From Rotaria macrura (lineage: Eukaryota; Rotifera; Eurotatoria; Philodinida; Philodinidae), in NCBI GenBank assembly GCA_900239685.1, contig OENT01000081.1, forward strand, positions 173,582-237,581: a stretch of 64,000 nucleotides of DNA. The letters are read 5' to 3'. The notes under the pieces were generated by a model. The model ran no database searches. It was not told where the DNA came from and saw only the letters and a list, made by a program, of their open reading frames with translations. The position numbers and the translations under genes are program-made. Shown here piece after piece: positions 34,943 through 46,034 of this stretch; positions within the stretch are counted from its first letter, which is position 1, and each line of letters begins with the position of its first letter.

Positions 34943-37721
34943 AATTATGCTCAAGATAGTTTTTGTGTTCTTTTGCATTCGGTTCGAATCTTCATACATT
35001 TTAACAGTTTATCTTCAGATATACAACGAAAATGAAGTGTCAATATTTGTGTGTTTATACTTGTTTGTCTCGGCGTGCGGTAAAAATTGAATAGGACATA
35101 GAATCGTGTACCATATATGAAACCGACGCATATTTGAGAATGAATAATTGCTGCCTGAATTAATTTCATGTCTTCAGTGTCCAATTTCTATTTTTTTTTC
35201 ATGGTATGAAAGCTAAAGAATCGCCTTTCTCTCTCATCGTTGTTCTTGTCTTCATTTTTTTGTGAAATTGTGCAGGAGAGATTTTTTTCATTTTTATGTT
35301 GACCATTTTTTTTCTCGTATGGTTCCTTTTGCTTGTTTTTAGCGCCTATAGACTTTCGCTGATTTGTTAAGAAACGACAATAAGTAACAGTACATATGAA
35401 AACCCATGCAAAAATCAAAATGCAGGCAGTATTATATGATAAATCATTATGTGCATGATAGATTTTGCATACTTTTTTTCTATTCAATCTTTCACTTGAG
35501 CAACGGTATCGTCGTATATTACAAAGTGCTACACTTATTCGTGCACTCATCCGTAGCTTTACAGCCAAAGAGAAGTAAGATTTTGACATCATTTAGAAGA
35601 ACGATGGTCTTTTAGGTCAGAATCCTCATCTTGATGATATCTTCAGTTAACACAAACAATAAATGCAAATGAACTTTTGTATTGATAAAGGAAATATTAT
35701 TTAAATGGTACTGTAAGTCTATATCAGACAAGGGAATACTCCAGAAAATGTCGGATAACTGGATCTGTGCTGGTTTCCTTTGATGGAAATGAAGGAAAGA
35801 ACTGTTAAATTTCATTTTTCGAAAAATTAGAACCTTCATTGTTGATCTAGTCTTGATTAACTAACAATTAAGATTAGTATTTACAGGAAACTAATATTTC
35901 TATTTTCATATTTTTTTCTAAAATATGAATGTTTCAAAAAGTGATTTCTTAAAAATATTCATAAAAATAAGAAGAGGAATGCTCTTAAACGACATATTTG
36001 TATCAAACTAATTATGTCATACATTATTTCTAAAATAGGTCAAATTCATACTTATTTCGTTTCATTTTCATAATTAACACATGGTCCAGATTAAATTACC
36101 GATTTCCGATAGACTTTTTCCTCAAATTAGACACGATCAGAACGTTTGATTCTCATATTAAAAGAAACAGAATTTTGTGTAAATTTTATTGATATGTTTT
36201 CTTTTAAATCAACATGTGCCATTATTTCGTAACATTAAATGTATTGGATGCTACAAAAGCATAATTTGTTCAACACTTTACTGGAATAAAGTGTCATTTT
36301 TATTTCCGAAACAATGTTCTATACGATATTCAAACACACTAGAAAAAAGTGCAGAAAAATGTCTGGTTTTGAGATACAGAACCAAATTATTTTACCGCGT
36401 TTGTCTACGTTGATAACGACCTACAAAATATGCCTAATTATCTATTTTTGGCGCGCATTCATGTCGATGAAAACATCTCAACTTCTTCATTCGGTTAGAT
36501 AAGAAGTCAGCTCTTGTAAAGAAGATTATTTTGTAGCGTATGAAGTTCTTCATTTGTTTACATCAAAAGAATAATTATTGTGAGGTCAAGTTGTAAGGAA
36601 ATAGTTTAACAAAACATTGAGTCTCGTGAATATTAAAATTCTTATCGACACTATAATGGTTCCCAAAAAGTACTAAGTAAACTTATCAAGCTCGAAGCAG
36701 CACGATGGACGCCGATAAATTTGACACTTCTTACTAGAAGAAGGAAATTTCGGAACTCGATCTTGCGCATCAAAAATTTATTTTCATATTTCTGATTTTG
36801 TAGTTGAGCAGGTGATCTTTCCGTGGCATCTAGTACATTTTATGATACAAAATAACGGCAAATGTTGATTTAAAAGAAAACATATCAATAAAGTTTACAC
36901 AAAATTCTCTTTCTTTTAATATCCGAATTAAACTTTCTTGTCGCTTCTAATTTGAGAAAAAAGCCTATCGAAGATTGGCAATTTAATCTGGATCACTCGT
37001 TATTAAAATAAGAATCAAAAACTTTTTAAAGCCCATTTTGAGTTTCTTGAGTGACCTTCTATGTACTCATGTTTATTTTTTCACGTTACTTGAAATTAGA
37101 AAATGTACGTAAGTATCTTTTTCATATTCTTTATGACAAAAAACAGAATCGAAGATAAAATCTGAGAAAATGATGAATTTTCGTTCAATCATACTTGCAC
37201 ATACGTATAAGTGGATAATTTATTTGTCTAGTATAGTTCAGCACGAACATGATTCCATGTAATGAATCAATGGAAAACTTGACGGGTACAAAATCATAGA
37301 CGAATGAAGGAATATTTGTGGTAATGATGATGTTTTTTTTAACTTTTGCTCTGAACTTTTTTCACTCTGATCTCAGTTATACGTACCTATTTTTAAGTTA
37401 CATAATACAACGGATGAAAAATATAAGTTTCTGTCTTTTCCGAACTACCAGATTCTACTAAAAATAAATCCATTCAATTTGAAGTGTTTTATTTAGATAA
37501 ATGATGCTTATATGTTATACAGAAGAAAATTGTTAATATAACTCAAGTTCACCTTTAATATTACTGAAAGATAGATAAATAAGAAAAATTAATATTATCG
37601 TAGTTGCGTAAATAAGATGAAAAACGGAATAAATGAATCTGATTAAAAACAAGAATACACATGATAGCTTAATGAACCAATCACCCATAAATAATCAGTT
37701 GAAACTGTCAAATATATATTA
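34943..37721. other. Intergenic AT-rich DNA
   Basis: About 2.8 kb between convergent genes. No supported exon, RNA gene or long repeat. The 3' UTRs of both flanking genes are likely here. Confidence 0.5.
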
Positions 37722-39464
37722 TTATAGTTTTTGTCTTCGACGCGTTTTTGTTCTTATAGTTGAACCATTCATGGTGTCGAATGTTCCATTAGTTTTTTTA
37801 TGGTTGGAGTGAGGTTTACTTCCCACTCCTAAACAAATTGAACATTTGCATGAACGAATACGAATAATTTGAGATATCCGTTCTGTAGTATTTCCTGTTT
37901 TTGTATCATGACAATCCATGATAATTGATTCAGTGTAAGTTAAATCTGGTGCGCAACATGAACATTCTTTTTCTCTGATGTCTCCACTAATAGGATCAAG
38001 TTCTTCGAACGACGGGCAATAACCGGCACATGATTCTTGTTGAATTTCTTGTCGAGAAATACACTGGCCGATTACTACACGAGTGGAAGACTTTTGTTTA
38101 GGTTTGCACGGTTTTTCGGAAGCTATAAGAACAAACAAAAACTAGAACATGATTTAACTCTGCGAAATACATACATGGTGTTGGTGAAGTATAATTGATG
38201 GCAGGTTCAGAAGGTGTCTCAGATGTCGTCACAGTTGCTTCTGATACCGTTTCTGACGGTTCAGAACATACTACTATTTCAACCGTTACATCTACTGGCG
38301 GTCGATTGTCTCTTGTGTGAGTCAATGTAATATGAACAGCATTCACTTTTGTTAAAAGATTCACGTTGACCATAGGACTGGTTTCTAATTTCGAAGTTAT
38401 CTGTAATGGGGCATGATCTGATAGATGAGCGAAAACGGGTTTATCTTTTGAATTCAAAAACATGACACGCATTTCATCAACATTAGTTGTATTCGGCAAG
38501 CGAACTGATTTAATTAAGCCACTTGGTGATATAGGAAAAATAATGATGAATGCTTTGCTCGACGAAGGAAATGACACGCCTTTTTCTCCTGGATTAATAT
38601 CAGTTGGATTGTAGGGTGTTAATGGTTTCACAAAGAAGCGAGGTATTATTGTATTGTTTCCCTTATCAATTTGCTGTGGAATAAGTGCAATATCGTGTTC
38701 ACAAATATTTGAAAGTATCGACGAGTGTTGATACGTTATTGTATTCTCCGATGGATTTAAACTTGAGATTGTAGATGATATATTCCTGTGTGAGGTGGCT
38801 ATTGTTGTAGCTGAACATTAAAAAGAACAAACGCATCGAATGATTGTCTATGGATAAATAAGCATTTACTCACCTTCTTCGATTACTGATTTTGTTAAAA
38901 TAGCTGCGTTTCGTACACATGCTAATATGGACAGCTTCACTGGATGTTTTGGTAGAATATTGTCTTTCGTTGAAATCAAAGTTATTGTTAGCTCTTGAAC
39001 ATATTCAATATCATTTTCGAATGTGACTTTTGGTGCCTTCGAGTTCGTGCTAAATTCATCATCAGTTTGATCCGTGGAAACTTTCAATGCAGATATGTTA
39101 GACTCCGATGGATTGAGAACCGAGACCTCACGAAGAGTAGCAGGCTTTAATGAAAAAATACATTTAAAATGGTTGAAATACAAATGATGAACTTACATTG
39201 TTGAAGCCAATCTCTATGGTAAACGGGAGAGTTGTCACTACAAGCGAAGTTGGAACGATTGCTGGCTGAATAAATTTGTTATTAAGGGACACATGTGAGA
39301 AAGTCTTTGAGCCAAACGGAATGACATTTTGTATTTTTGTGCATTCTAGTAAAACAAAAACGGTTTGTTTTGCCGAAAGGTGACAATGAAAAAGTAAAAA
39401 ATTAACTTACCTCTTTCAGGCGAATTTACTAGTGGGCTTGTTGAGGTCAGCGGAATTGCATGGG
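37722..39464 (-). CDS. Secreted mucin-like protein with C-terminal cystine knot (5' end missing)
   Basis: Minus-strand exons 39411-39464, 39197-39345, 38874-39144, 38175-38810 and 37722-38122 read as one frame of about 500 residues; 39464 continues into an upstream exon I could not place. Two related beta-rich modules occur, each starting near a Cys. They end in a shared pattern: TKDNILPKHPVKLSILAC in the first and TRDNRPPVDVTVEIVVC in the second. A Ser/Thr-rich linker (SETVSEATVTTSETPSEP) leads to a CTCK domain in the last exon. That domain has CAGYC (C-x-G-x-C), ECSCC and a terminal CKCSIC. CTCK domains dimerise mucins, VWF and related matrix proteins. The tail after the knot is basic (TKTRRRQKL). 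It is related to the array at 46-50 kb. Confidence 0.8.
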
Positions 39465-40261
39465 CTAAGAACACGCAAGCATGAATAAATCAAATTTTAA
39501 GATAAAGATTAAAAAGAAAAGAAAATTTGAATGAATAGGATCCATATTCAAAATTTTCTACTTAGTTTTACCGAAGAATATAAATTATACCTACTATCAG
39601 TAAACGAAACAAATTTATATCAAGATATTGCAAATTAGCTAATATGAGTGATTATAATGCTGTAGCTTTAACAAGGACCAGCACATGCACGAAATAGTCA
39701 ACTTCAGCTATTCAGAACATTGTTATTCATATTGCTAAAATTGCGATTATGAATTTTTAACACGTTTTCGACACTATGGCATTTTTCTAGGGTACTACAG
39801 CAACATGATACAGGGATGATCTAATAATTGAAATAATAATAAAATATGCTTGAAACTACTTAATGCATGCTTATCAATTTACATCAATTGCATGATAGAC
39901 TCTGAAACTTGAAGCCTAATAAACATTATAAAATTTATTTAACAACATTTATTATAAATTATATCACGAACAACAGTGATAATCTGTTAAGCTGTTTTAT
40001 TTTTTTACACGTATGAAACAACTAATACCTTTCTAAGCGTAATGAAAGTCAATAAAAGTACCTCAAGGACTGAACGATTTTCTAGAATGTCAGTATTTTT
40101 CTCATATGAAAAAAACAGTCAATAATCCTTTACAATATATATGTCGTGTCGACGTTAGGGTTTTCGTCGAAGTTACGACTTCAACATAAATGTTGTCAAA
40201 GTTGTTTTTACTAGGGGTGGTGCTTACGTCTCTGTGGCTGGGAGACCTAGCTGATTCATGA
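39465..40261. other. Unresolved 5' region of the cystine-knot gene
   Basis: The gene must continue here because the exon starting at 39464 begins in mid-codon. A donor-like GTATAA near 39590 follows a hydrophobic stretch (NLFRLLIVA if spliced), which could be a signal peptide, but that frame has no ATG before a stop. The rest is AT-rich and unremarkable. Confidence 0.35.
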
Positions 40262-40550
40262 ATGACCACAAAGAACACTCGGGTACCCATTTATAATCTC
40301 ATCGACAATCTTGAACGTACGCGTCCTATCTATACATACAGTCGACTTCAACAATCGAACCAAATCATGGGTGCATCAATATCATATCCTTCTGTGAACA
40401 GTAAAGGTTACGGTATTGAGTGGATGTTCAGTTTAAGAAGGAATTTTGAAATGCAATTGTAAAGGTGATTGTAAAACGAATCATTGCAAATGCAAGCAAG
40501 TTAAAATGTTATGTGACTCTCGCTCTGTCATCATTCAGCAGTATGTGAAA
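40262..40550 (+). pseudogene. Remnant of a transposon integrase C-terminus with CXC motif
   Basis: One frame gives LERTRPIYTYSRLQQSNQIM and SLRRNFEM. A one-base frame change at about 40446 then gives KCNCKGDCKTNHCKCKQ and KMLCDS. The Cys-rich CNCKxxCKTxxCKCK signature resembles the tail of KRBA2-like and other domesticated or transposon integrases. The frame break, the loss of the last Cys/His ligands and the lack of an upstream catalytic core mark it as a relic. The family is tentative. Confidence 0.4.
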
Positions 40551-40703
40551 ATAAATAATTTTTGTGTCAAACTGTATCTATATTTTATGCTGAAAAACAA
40601 CTTCGACGAACACCCTAACTTTGATACGACATATATATTTGATGTTAAACCAAATCGAAACCTTCCGCGAAGCCAAGCTTCCTTCGGACAAATTTTCAAA
40701 TGA

Positions 40704-41939
40704 ATCTGCTGCGATGGAAAAACTGAAGAGAAAAAGATTAATTGTTTATTTCTCCTGAAAAAAATACGGTAAATACTTAATAATTGATTCGATTGCTATT
40801 AAAAAAATAATTTCGTCATCTGGAAGCTCTGTTAGACATAGGATTAGTGCGTAATGAACAATATTTGTATTTCCCACAACATCAAAATCAATCTGGTTAA
40901 TTGACGGTAGACTCGTGATGTTAAGATGAAATACTTTTCTTACAATAGAATTTTCTGTGAGATAATAGCTGCCACCGATGCATACACCATAAGCTGAAGA
41001 ATTCTAACACTCTACTCTTATAAAGCACATGCATTGCAAAATGACAAAATCTTATACGGTGCCATTTTAATACATATAATTAGAAAATCAACGTCGGAAA
41101 GCTACAAACGAAAGTTAGCAAGAATTTAGAGCCTTGTAGTAGACTAAATTAACTTCTCTGAACGATTCGAGCTAATTTCTTCATTGAAGTTTTAGGGAAA
41201 ATGGAAGTGACCGCTACGATGTGCACCATTCAGAAAATTAATGATACTTGTACACAAGAATCATCGAATACTGTACTGAAATTCGAGAGAATACAGTAGG
41301 AAGTGTGAATTCAAGAAATTAATTTTTGCCGACGACATCAGACGTAATATACTAACACCAAGCGACCATAGTCGATTATGAGGTAAAATACATATATGGG
41401 AAGGTACAAGAGTTTTCTGTTCCTATTTTGAGAGAGCTTCGAATCGCTTTTCAAGTAAACTATTTAGTGTTATTTTCAGCGCTAATGAAGAATGATTTTT
41501 ATCGCCAAAATTCAAATCACTGTCTTCTACAGTGATTTTGTAACATAAGCAAAATGTGTTAAACACCACATGCATACTAGTATTCTCTTGGGTTTCTTTT
41601 CGAAATTATATTTCTGAAGTATCTTATGCTAAATCTTTGAAAGTCAATATTCTAGAAAACACCAACTAGGACCAATTTAACGATAAAACCGTATCTTGAG
41701 CAGTCTCATTATGAAAAGAACTGAGTTTATGCTTGATAGCATTTAGGAGTGTCCTTCGAAGACAGCAACTTGCCATACATTTATAACTGAATTTAAGTTT
41801 TTACGTAATTATAGCTTATATACATCGGCAAAAACTGTAGGCATTAGTTTTGGAGAAGACTGTGCTTTATTATGGAAACTCAATGATTATCAAGATCATA
41901 GTAGAAAAAAACCTCAGATATCAATCAAACTAGAGCCCT
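40704..41939. other. Intergenic AT-rich DNA
   Basis: No supported gene. The sequence ends at an ambiguous base (N) at 41940 that abuts a GC-richer repeat. Confidence 0.5.
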
Positions 41940-43030
41940 NGATACTATTTCGGTGAAATACGATGGTCGTGGCGGATAATCGTTTACGAATGATCGTATA
42001 CGAGATTTTCACGGGGAAATACGACAGAAATTAGGGTGGTCGTTTAAGGACCATTGCAAACGATAGCGTAACGACCATCGGAAACCGTCCGTATTTCAAT
42101 CGTATTTTCCGTATGGTACCAGACCATATGAGAAAATATTTTTGTAAGGCAATAATGTTTTTTCTTAGTTCTCGTTCGAACTGTACCTATTGTTGCGTTT
42201 TATATTTTTATTCCGCTCTCCTTCGCTTGAATCACAGCGCCATCTCTCCTACTCTGTAATATGCGCATAAATTACACCAATCACTGTATATATGTGATTA
42301 CTGTTAGAAATGCTTTCTTCTCTTCATATGTACGTCTTTTTCGTTCGGATTAGATGAGAGCAAGAATTCTAGTAATGGTAATTAGAGGTTATTTATATCA
42401 TTTAGTTTTAAATTTATTCTTTTACTTTAATTTATTTGTATCAAATTTTAGATTTTATTATATTTCGATTTTTACTTAATTTTTAATTTATATCTAATTT
42501 TAGATTTATTTTTATTTCGATTCTTAATTAGCTTTTTAATTTTTATCTAATTTTAGATTTACTTTTTATTTTCATTCTAATTTTTATTTGATTTTTGCAA
42601 ACTTTTTATTGATTTAATTTTTTAAACCTATCATTTATTTGATTTTCATTGAAAGCTATTATTTTATTGTAATTTCTTTTATTATTATTTTGTTCAATAA
42701 ATTTAGTTCTGATCTTAATAAATTTTTATCCGTTGTAAAAAACGTGGAGCCAGGTCTGAAAAAAACTGCAGGAAAGCGGCTCATTTACTGCCGTGCGCAA
42801 TAAAGAATACTATCCGTAAACGGCCACTGTAATTCTTCGTTAACGGGCGTTTACATCCCCGTATACGGTACGGAAAAATACGTCCGTATTACTGCCCCTG
42901 TTAAAACGGGGTAATACGGCGCCGTAACGAGCCGTATTTTCATCGTAAACAGCCGTAGTTACACCGTATCCTTGTCGTTTACGACCGTAAACGACGCCGT
43001 AACGGTGTCCGTTTTCATCGACCTGGGCTG
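41930..43030. repeat. Composite repeat rich in CGTAAACG / CGTTTACG words
   Basis: Two GC-richer flanks (41940-42125 and 42805-43025) are filled with forward and inverse CGTAAACG, CCGTAT and CGTATACG words. They surround an AT-rich core. Core positions about 42360-42730 are a degenerate tandem repeat with recurrent ATCTAATTTTAGATTT at about 55-base spacing. The left end (AGAGCCCTN) and right end (CCTGGGCTGC) share an inverted GCCC. It is probably a non-autonomous transposon with subterminal iterons. The left end is damaged by the N and no target duplication was found. Confidence 0.5.
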
Positions 43031-43675
43031 CTTTTGAAATTCTATCTATCTCTTGGATTTGTGGAAATCAAGAAAGAGAAGGATCTAGATCAACAGGAAA
43101 CATTACGTGAGAGAAAAAATAAGTCGAGAAATAGCTTTTTACAGAAAACTGAAAATCTGGGAACCACAGAAACATAAGTAGAAAAAACTCCGCTCAAAGG
43201 GATTGCAAATGAGTACACCCAAAAATATGTTCTACTCATAATATATGATCCTCAATCTAGTTATTTCAGTTGATTCAGAATTCAGTTTTTATTCTATTCC
43301 AGTCGCAGAACCCATCAAACCAATACTACTCTACCTTGTGAATACTTCTTTTACTCACTCTAGTACGCGATGAGTTTAACGCGTGTTTACTATTCGTGCA
43401 CTCTGGTGGGCACTCCTGAAAAGCCTTTTTAGGCGATTCGATCCTAAATAGATTTATGAGTACTCAGGCCGGTGCTTATTCTTGTTTTTGAGCAGAATAA
43501 TGATTAAAACACTTATGCAATAGTACAAAAAATAATAAATTACAATTGTATAGCAGCAGATAACGATGTAACAACATGAGAATAACAAGGAAAAGTGCCA
43601 TAATAAAATATTTACTATATATGTATCCGTTTTTGATAACTCCATGAAATGGTTGCAATGAATGCTGATTAGAAC
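43031..43675. other. Intergenic, nothing recognised
   Basis: AT-rich sequence between two repeats. No supported gene. Confidence 0.45.
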
Positions 43676-43880
43676 TAGGGATGCGCCAGTGTCAGTATTA
43701 CTGGTTTTATGGGTATCAGTATTTCTAGTTTATCAGCATCACTGATACCAATACGCACCAGTATTGGAAGTTTCAATTAGTGGAACCCTCAATACTGGTG
43801 TGTGTTGACACCAATAATCCTGGCAAACTAGAAATACTGGTACCCATAAAACCAGTAATACTGATGCTGGTGCACCCCTA
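43676..43880. mobile_element. hAT-like MITE, copy 2 (perfect 8-bp duplication)
   Basis: 205 bp from TAGGGATGCGCC to the inverse GGTGCACCCCTA. It is flanked on both sides by the identical 8-mer ATTAGAAC. Almost the whole element is a hairpin of CAGTATT and AATACTG words, for example CAGTATTACTGGTTTTATGG and its inverse near the right end. No coding capacity. Confidence 0.92.
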
Positions 43881-45830
43881 ATTAGAACAAATAAGAGAAT
43901 AATGTGTTTTCATTTTCATTTGTAAGTGCTTGCGATTTGGTCCCAATGTTTTTAAATTTCCAATAATTAAAAAAAAAGATTTCTTGGATGCATCGGGGAA
44001 TACATCATCGGTTGAAATAGGAGTCTTTCCGATGCATCAGAGAATCTCAAATTCATCGATGCGACTAGCTATATTCTATCTCTTAATTCTCAGAATATCG
44101 TCGTTTTCAGGCAGAACTTCTGACACAGAAGTAGTACAAAAGCAGACAATATTTAACCTTGATATTGGGTGCGGAAAATTGACTCTCTATTCGATGCTTT
44201 ATATTCACCATTCGCTGCTATAGAGCCCTATAATTTCTAAATTTCATAGCCCACGAGAATTATAGGTACCACCAGAGCCTACAGAATCCCGATCCAATTA
44301 TACGGACTATAATATCGACTAAAACCTATTAGCAATCAACTTCAGCCGAACTAGGGATCAGAGCAACCTCTACTGTTGGTATCAAAGACTACCATGTGCT
44401 CAAATAATTAGATACGAGTCAACCGTCGTATCAGAAAGAAAATGCATGCCCAAAAGTCTGATACGACATCGTGGAATGATTGAAGCTGGTATCAATGCAT
44501 TCAGTTGAGCGAGTAGTACTTCTGTGTTCAATAATATGGGTTTATATGGTTCGTGTATATATCGTTAATTAACCGTAAACGACAATATACGGGCAATATC
44601 TTTTGGTCTTTATTAAAATAAATCAAAGACAATAGCTAACTTTTCAAAGCTATCGATTCCAATTTTAACATGAGAAGATTTTTGGTATGATTATTAAAGA
44701 AGTTTGATTTTTTAATCATTCTTTTTCCGAAATTTTCTCGTGAATAGGAATAGTTGAAAATAGAATAATTTATATTGTTTTCGCTTTATTTAGATATATT
44801 TGGAGCACTTTTTCTATATTCCGATTCTACTTCATTACGGTAAATTATTTGAAATTTGGTGCTTAGTCGTATTTTCTCGTACAGAAGAAAAAATCCTAAT
44901 TTTGGGAATCTGCTGCTAAAGAAAATAACCTAATCGTTAATATATTTTAGTACAACGAAAGTATTTTTCTTTCTTAAAACAAGAAAAACTCGCAATCCTA
45001 TTTTAATTCAATATATTTATACATAGTTTTAATTTATTTTTAGAGAAAGGAAATGATTTGTGCGGTCCCATACTTTTCCACTAAACATACGAAACTCATG
45101 TCGAATTGGTGGTTCGCTATTGAATAACTTTCCCACATTTTTAACGAGGAGTCACGACTTTTCAAGAAGCATTTCATCAGAAAAGAAACACTAATGTCAA
45201 ACACCAAATCAGGACATTGCCTATGAAAATTTAAGTTCTTTTAGAACAGACACTAAACAACAGATCCATAGGTATCCTGACTTATAACATATGAATTATT
45301 CGAAATCGATGAATGTATAGTCATAATCACGTATAGCTAACCTAGAAACAGTGCAAAGTACCTAAAACATCTGGAGTTAATTCAAGTTCAAAGTCTCCTG
45401 TTTCTCCCTTCGGTTAGCCGATGATAGGACCCCTCTCTAATCAACTTACCTAGACTGAGCAAATAGAAATAATGAAGTCTATGAAAACAAGAGACCTCGT
45501 CAGTAAACAGCGAAGACAACACGACTGAATATTCTACATGATTTACTTAAATCATTGAAATCGTGACGGTAACTTTGAAGTAACTCGAATAGAACACTGA
45601 TTCAGTGTTATACTACTTTTGTACTTTCAACAATACATTATCTAACATCAAGGAGTGCTTTCACCATCATTCTGTACAAGTAAAAAATTTGCAAACAATC
45701 ATATCAAAATTATTTAACCCTTACAGTACATAAATAAAGATGTGTAAATTCCGAAATGGAAACTAAAAAAACCTATCATATGGCAAAAACCATGAAACTA
45801 AATGCAGGGAATACTGAACACTACACTAAC
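43881..45830. other. Intergenic, presumptive 3' flank of mucin-like gene
   Basis: No supported gene. Part (44220-44520 and 45360-45500) is less AT-rich than the surroundings but shows no frame or domain that I can defend. Confidence 0.45.
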
Positions 45831-45958
45831 CTATTGCAGGGAAACGGTTCCAAAATCCTCCGGAACTCAATGATCTTAAAGCAAGAAACATACTAAAAAT
45901 GCATTCCGTCATGACGTAAATCATCAAAAACAATATGAAACGGAAACAAGCTTCAAGT
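45831..45958 (-). other. Candidate extra exon with a hydrophobic segment
   Basis: It is bounded on the minus strand by TTTTTTCAG and a GTTAGT donor. One frame reads LEACFRFILFLMIYVMTE and continues hydrophobic, like a membrane span. Its phase does not match the GTATGT donor at the end of the preceding mucin exon (46046): that splice would reach a stop after about a dozen codons. It may be an alternative 3' exon or chance. Confidence 0.25.
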
Positions 45959-46034
45959 CTGAAAAAACCACATCGAGTACAATATATCAACCAGCGCAGA
46001 AAAAACAAAAAAAAACGTAGAAAATAGAAACTTA

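Noticed and set aside
43930-44223. 97-codon plus-strand frame
   Set aside because: No recognisable domain, splice partner or composition bias. It starts just after a MITE and is probably chance.
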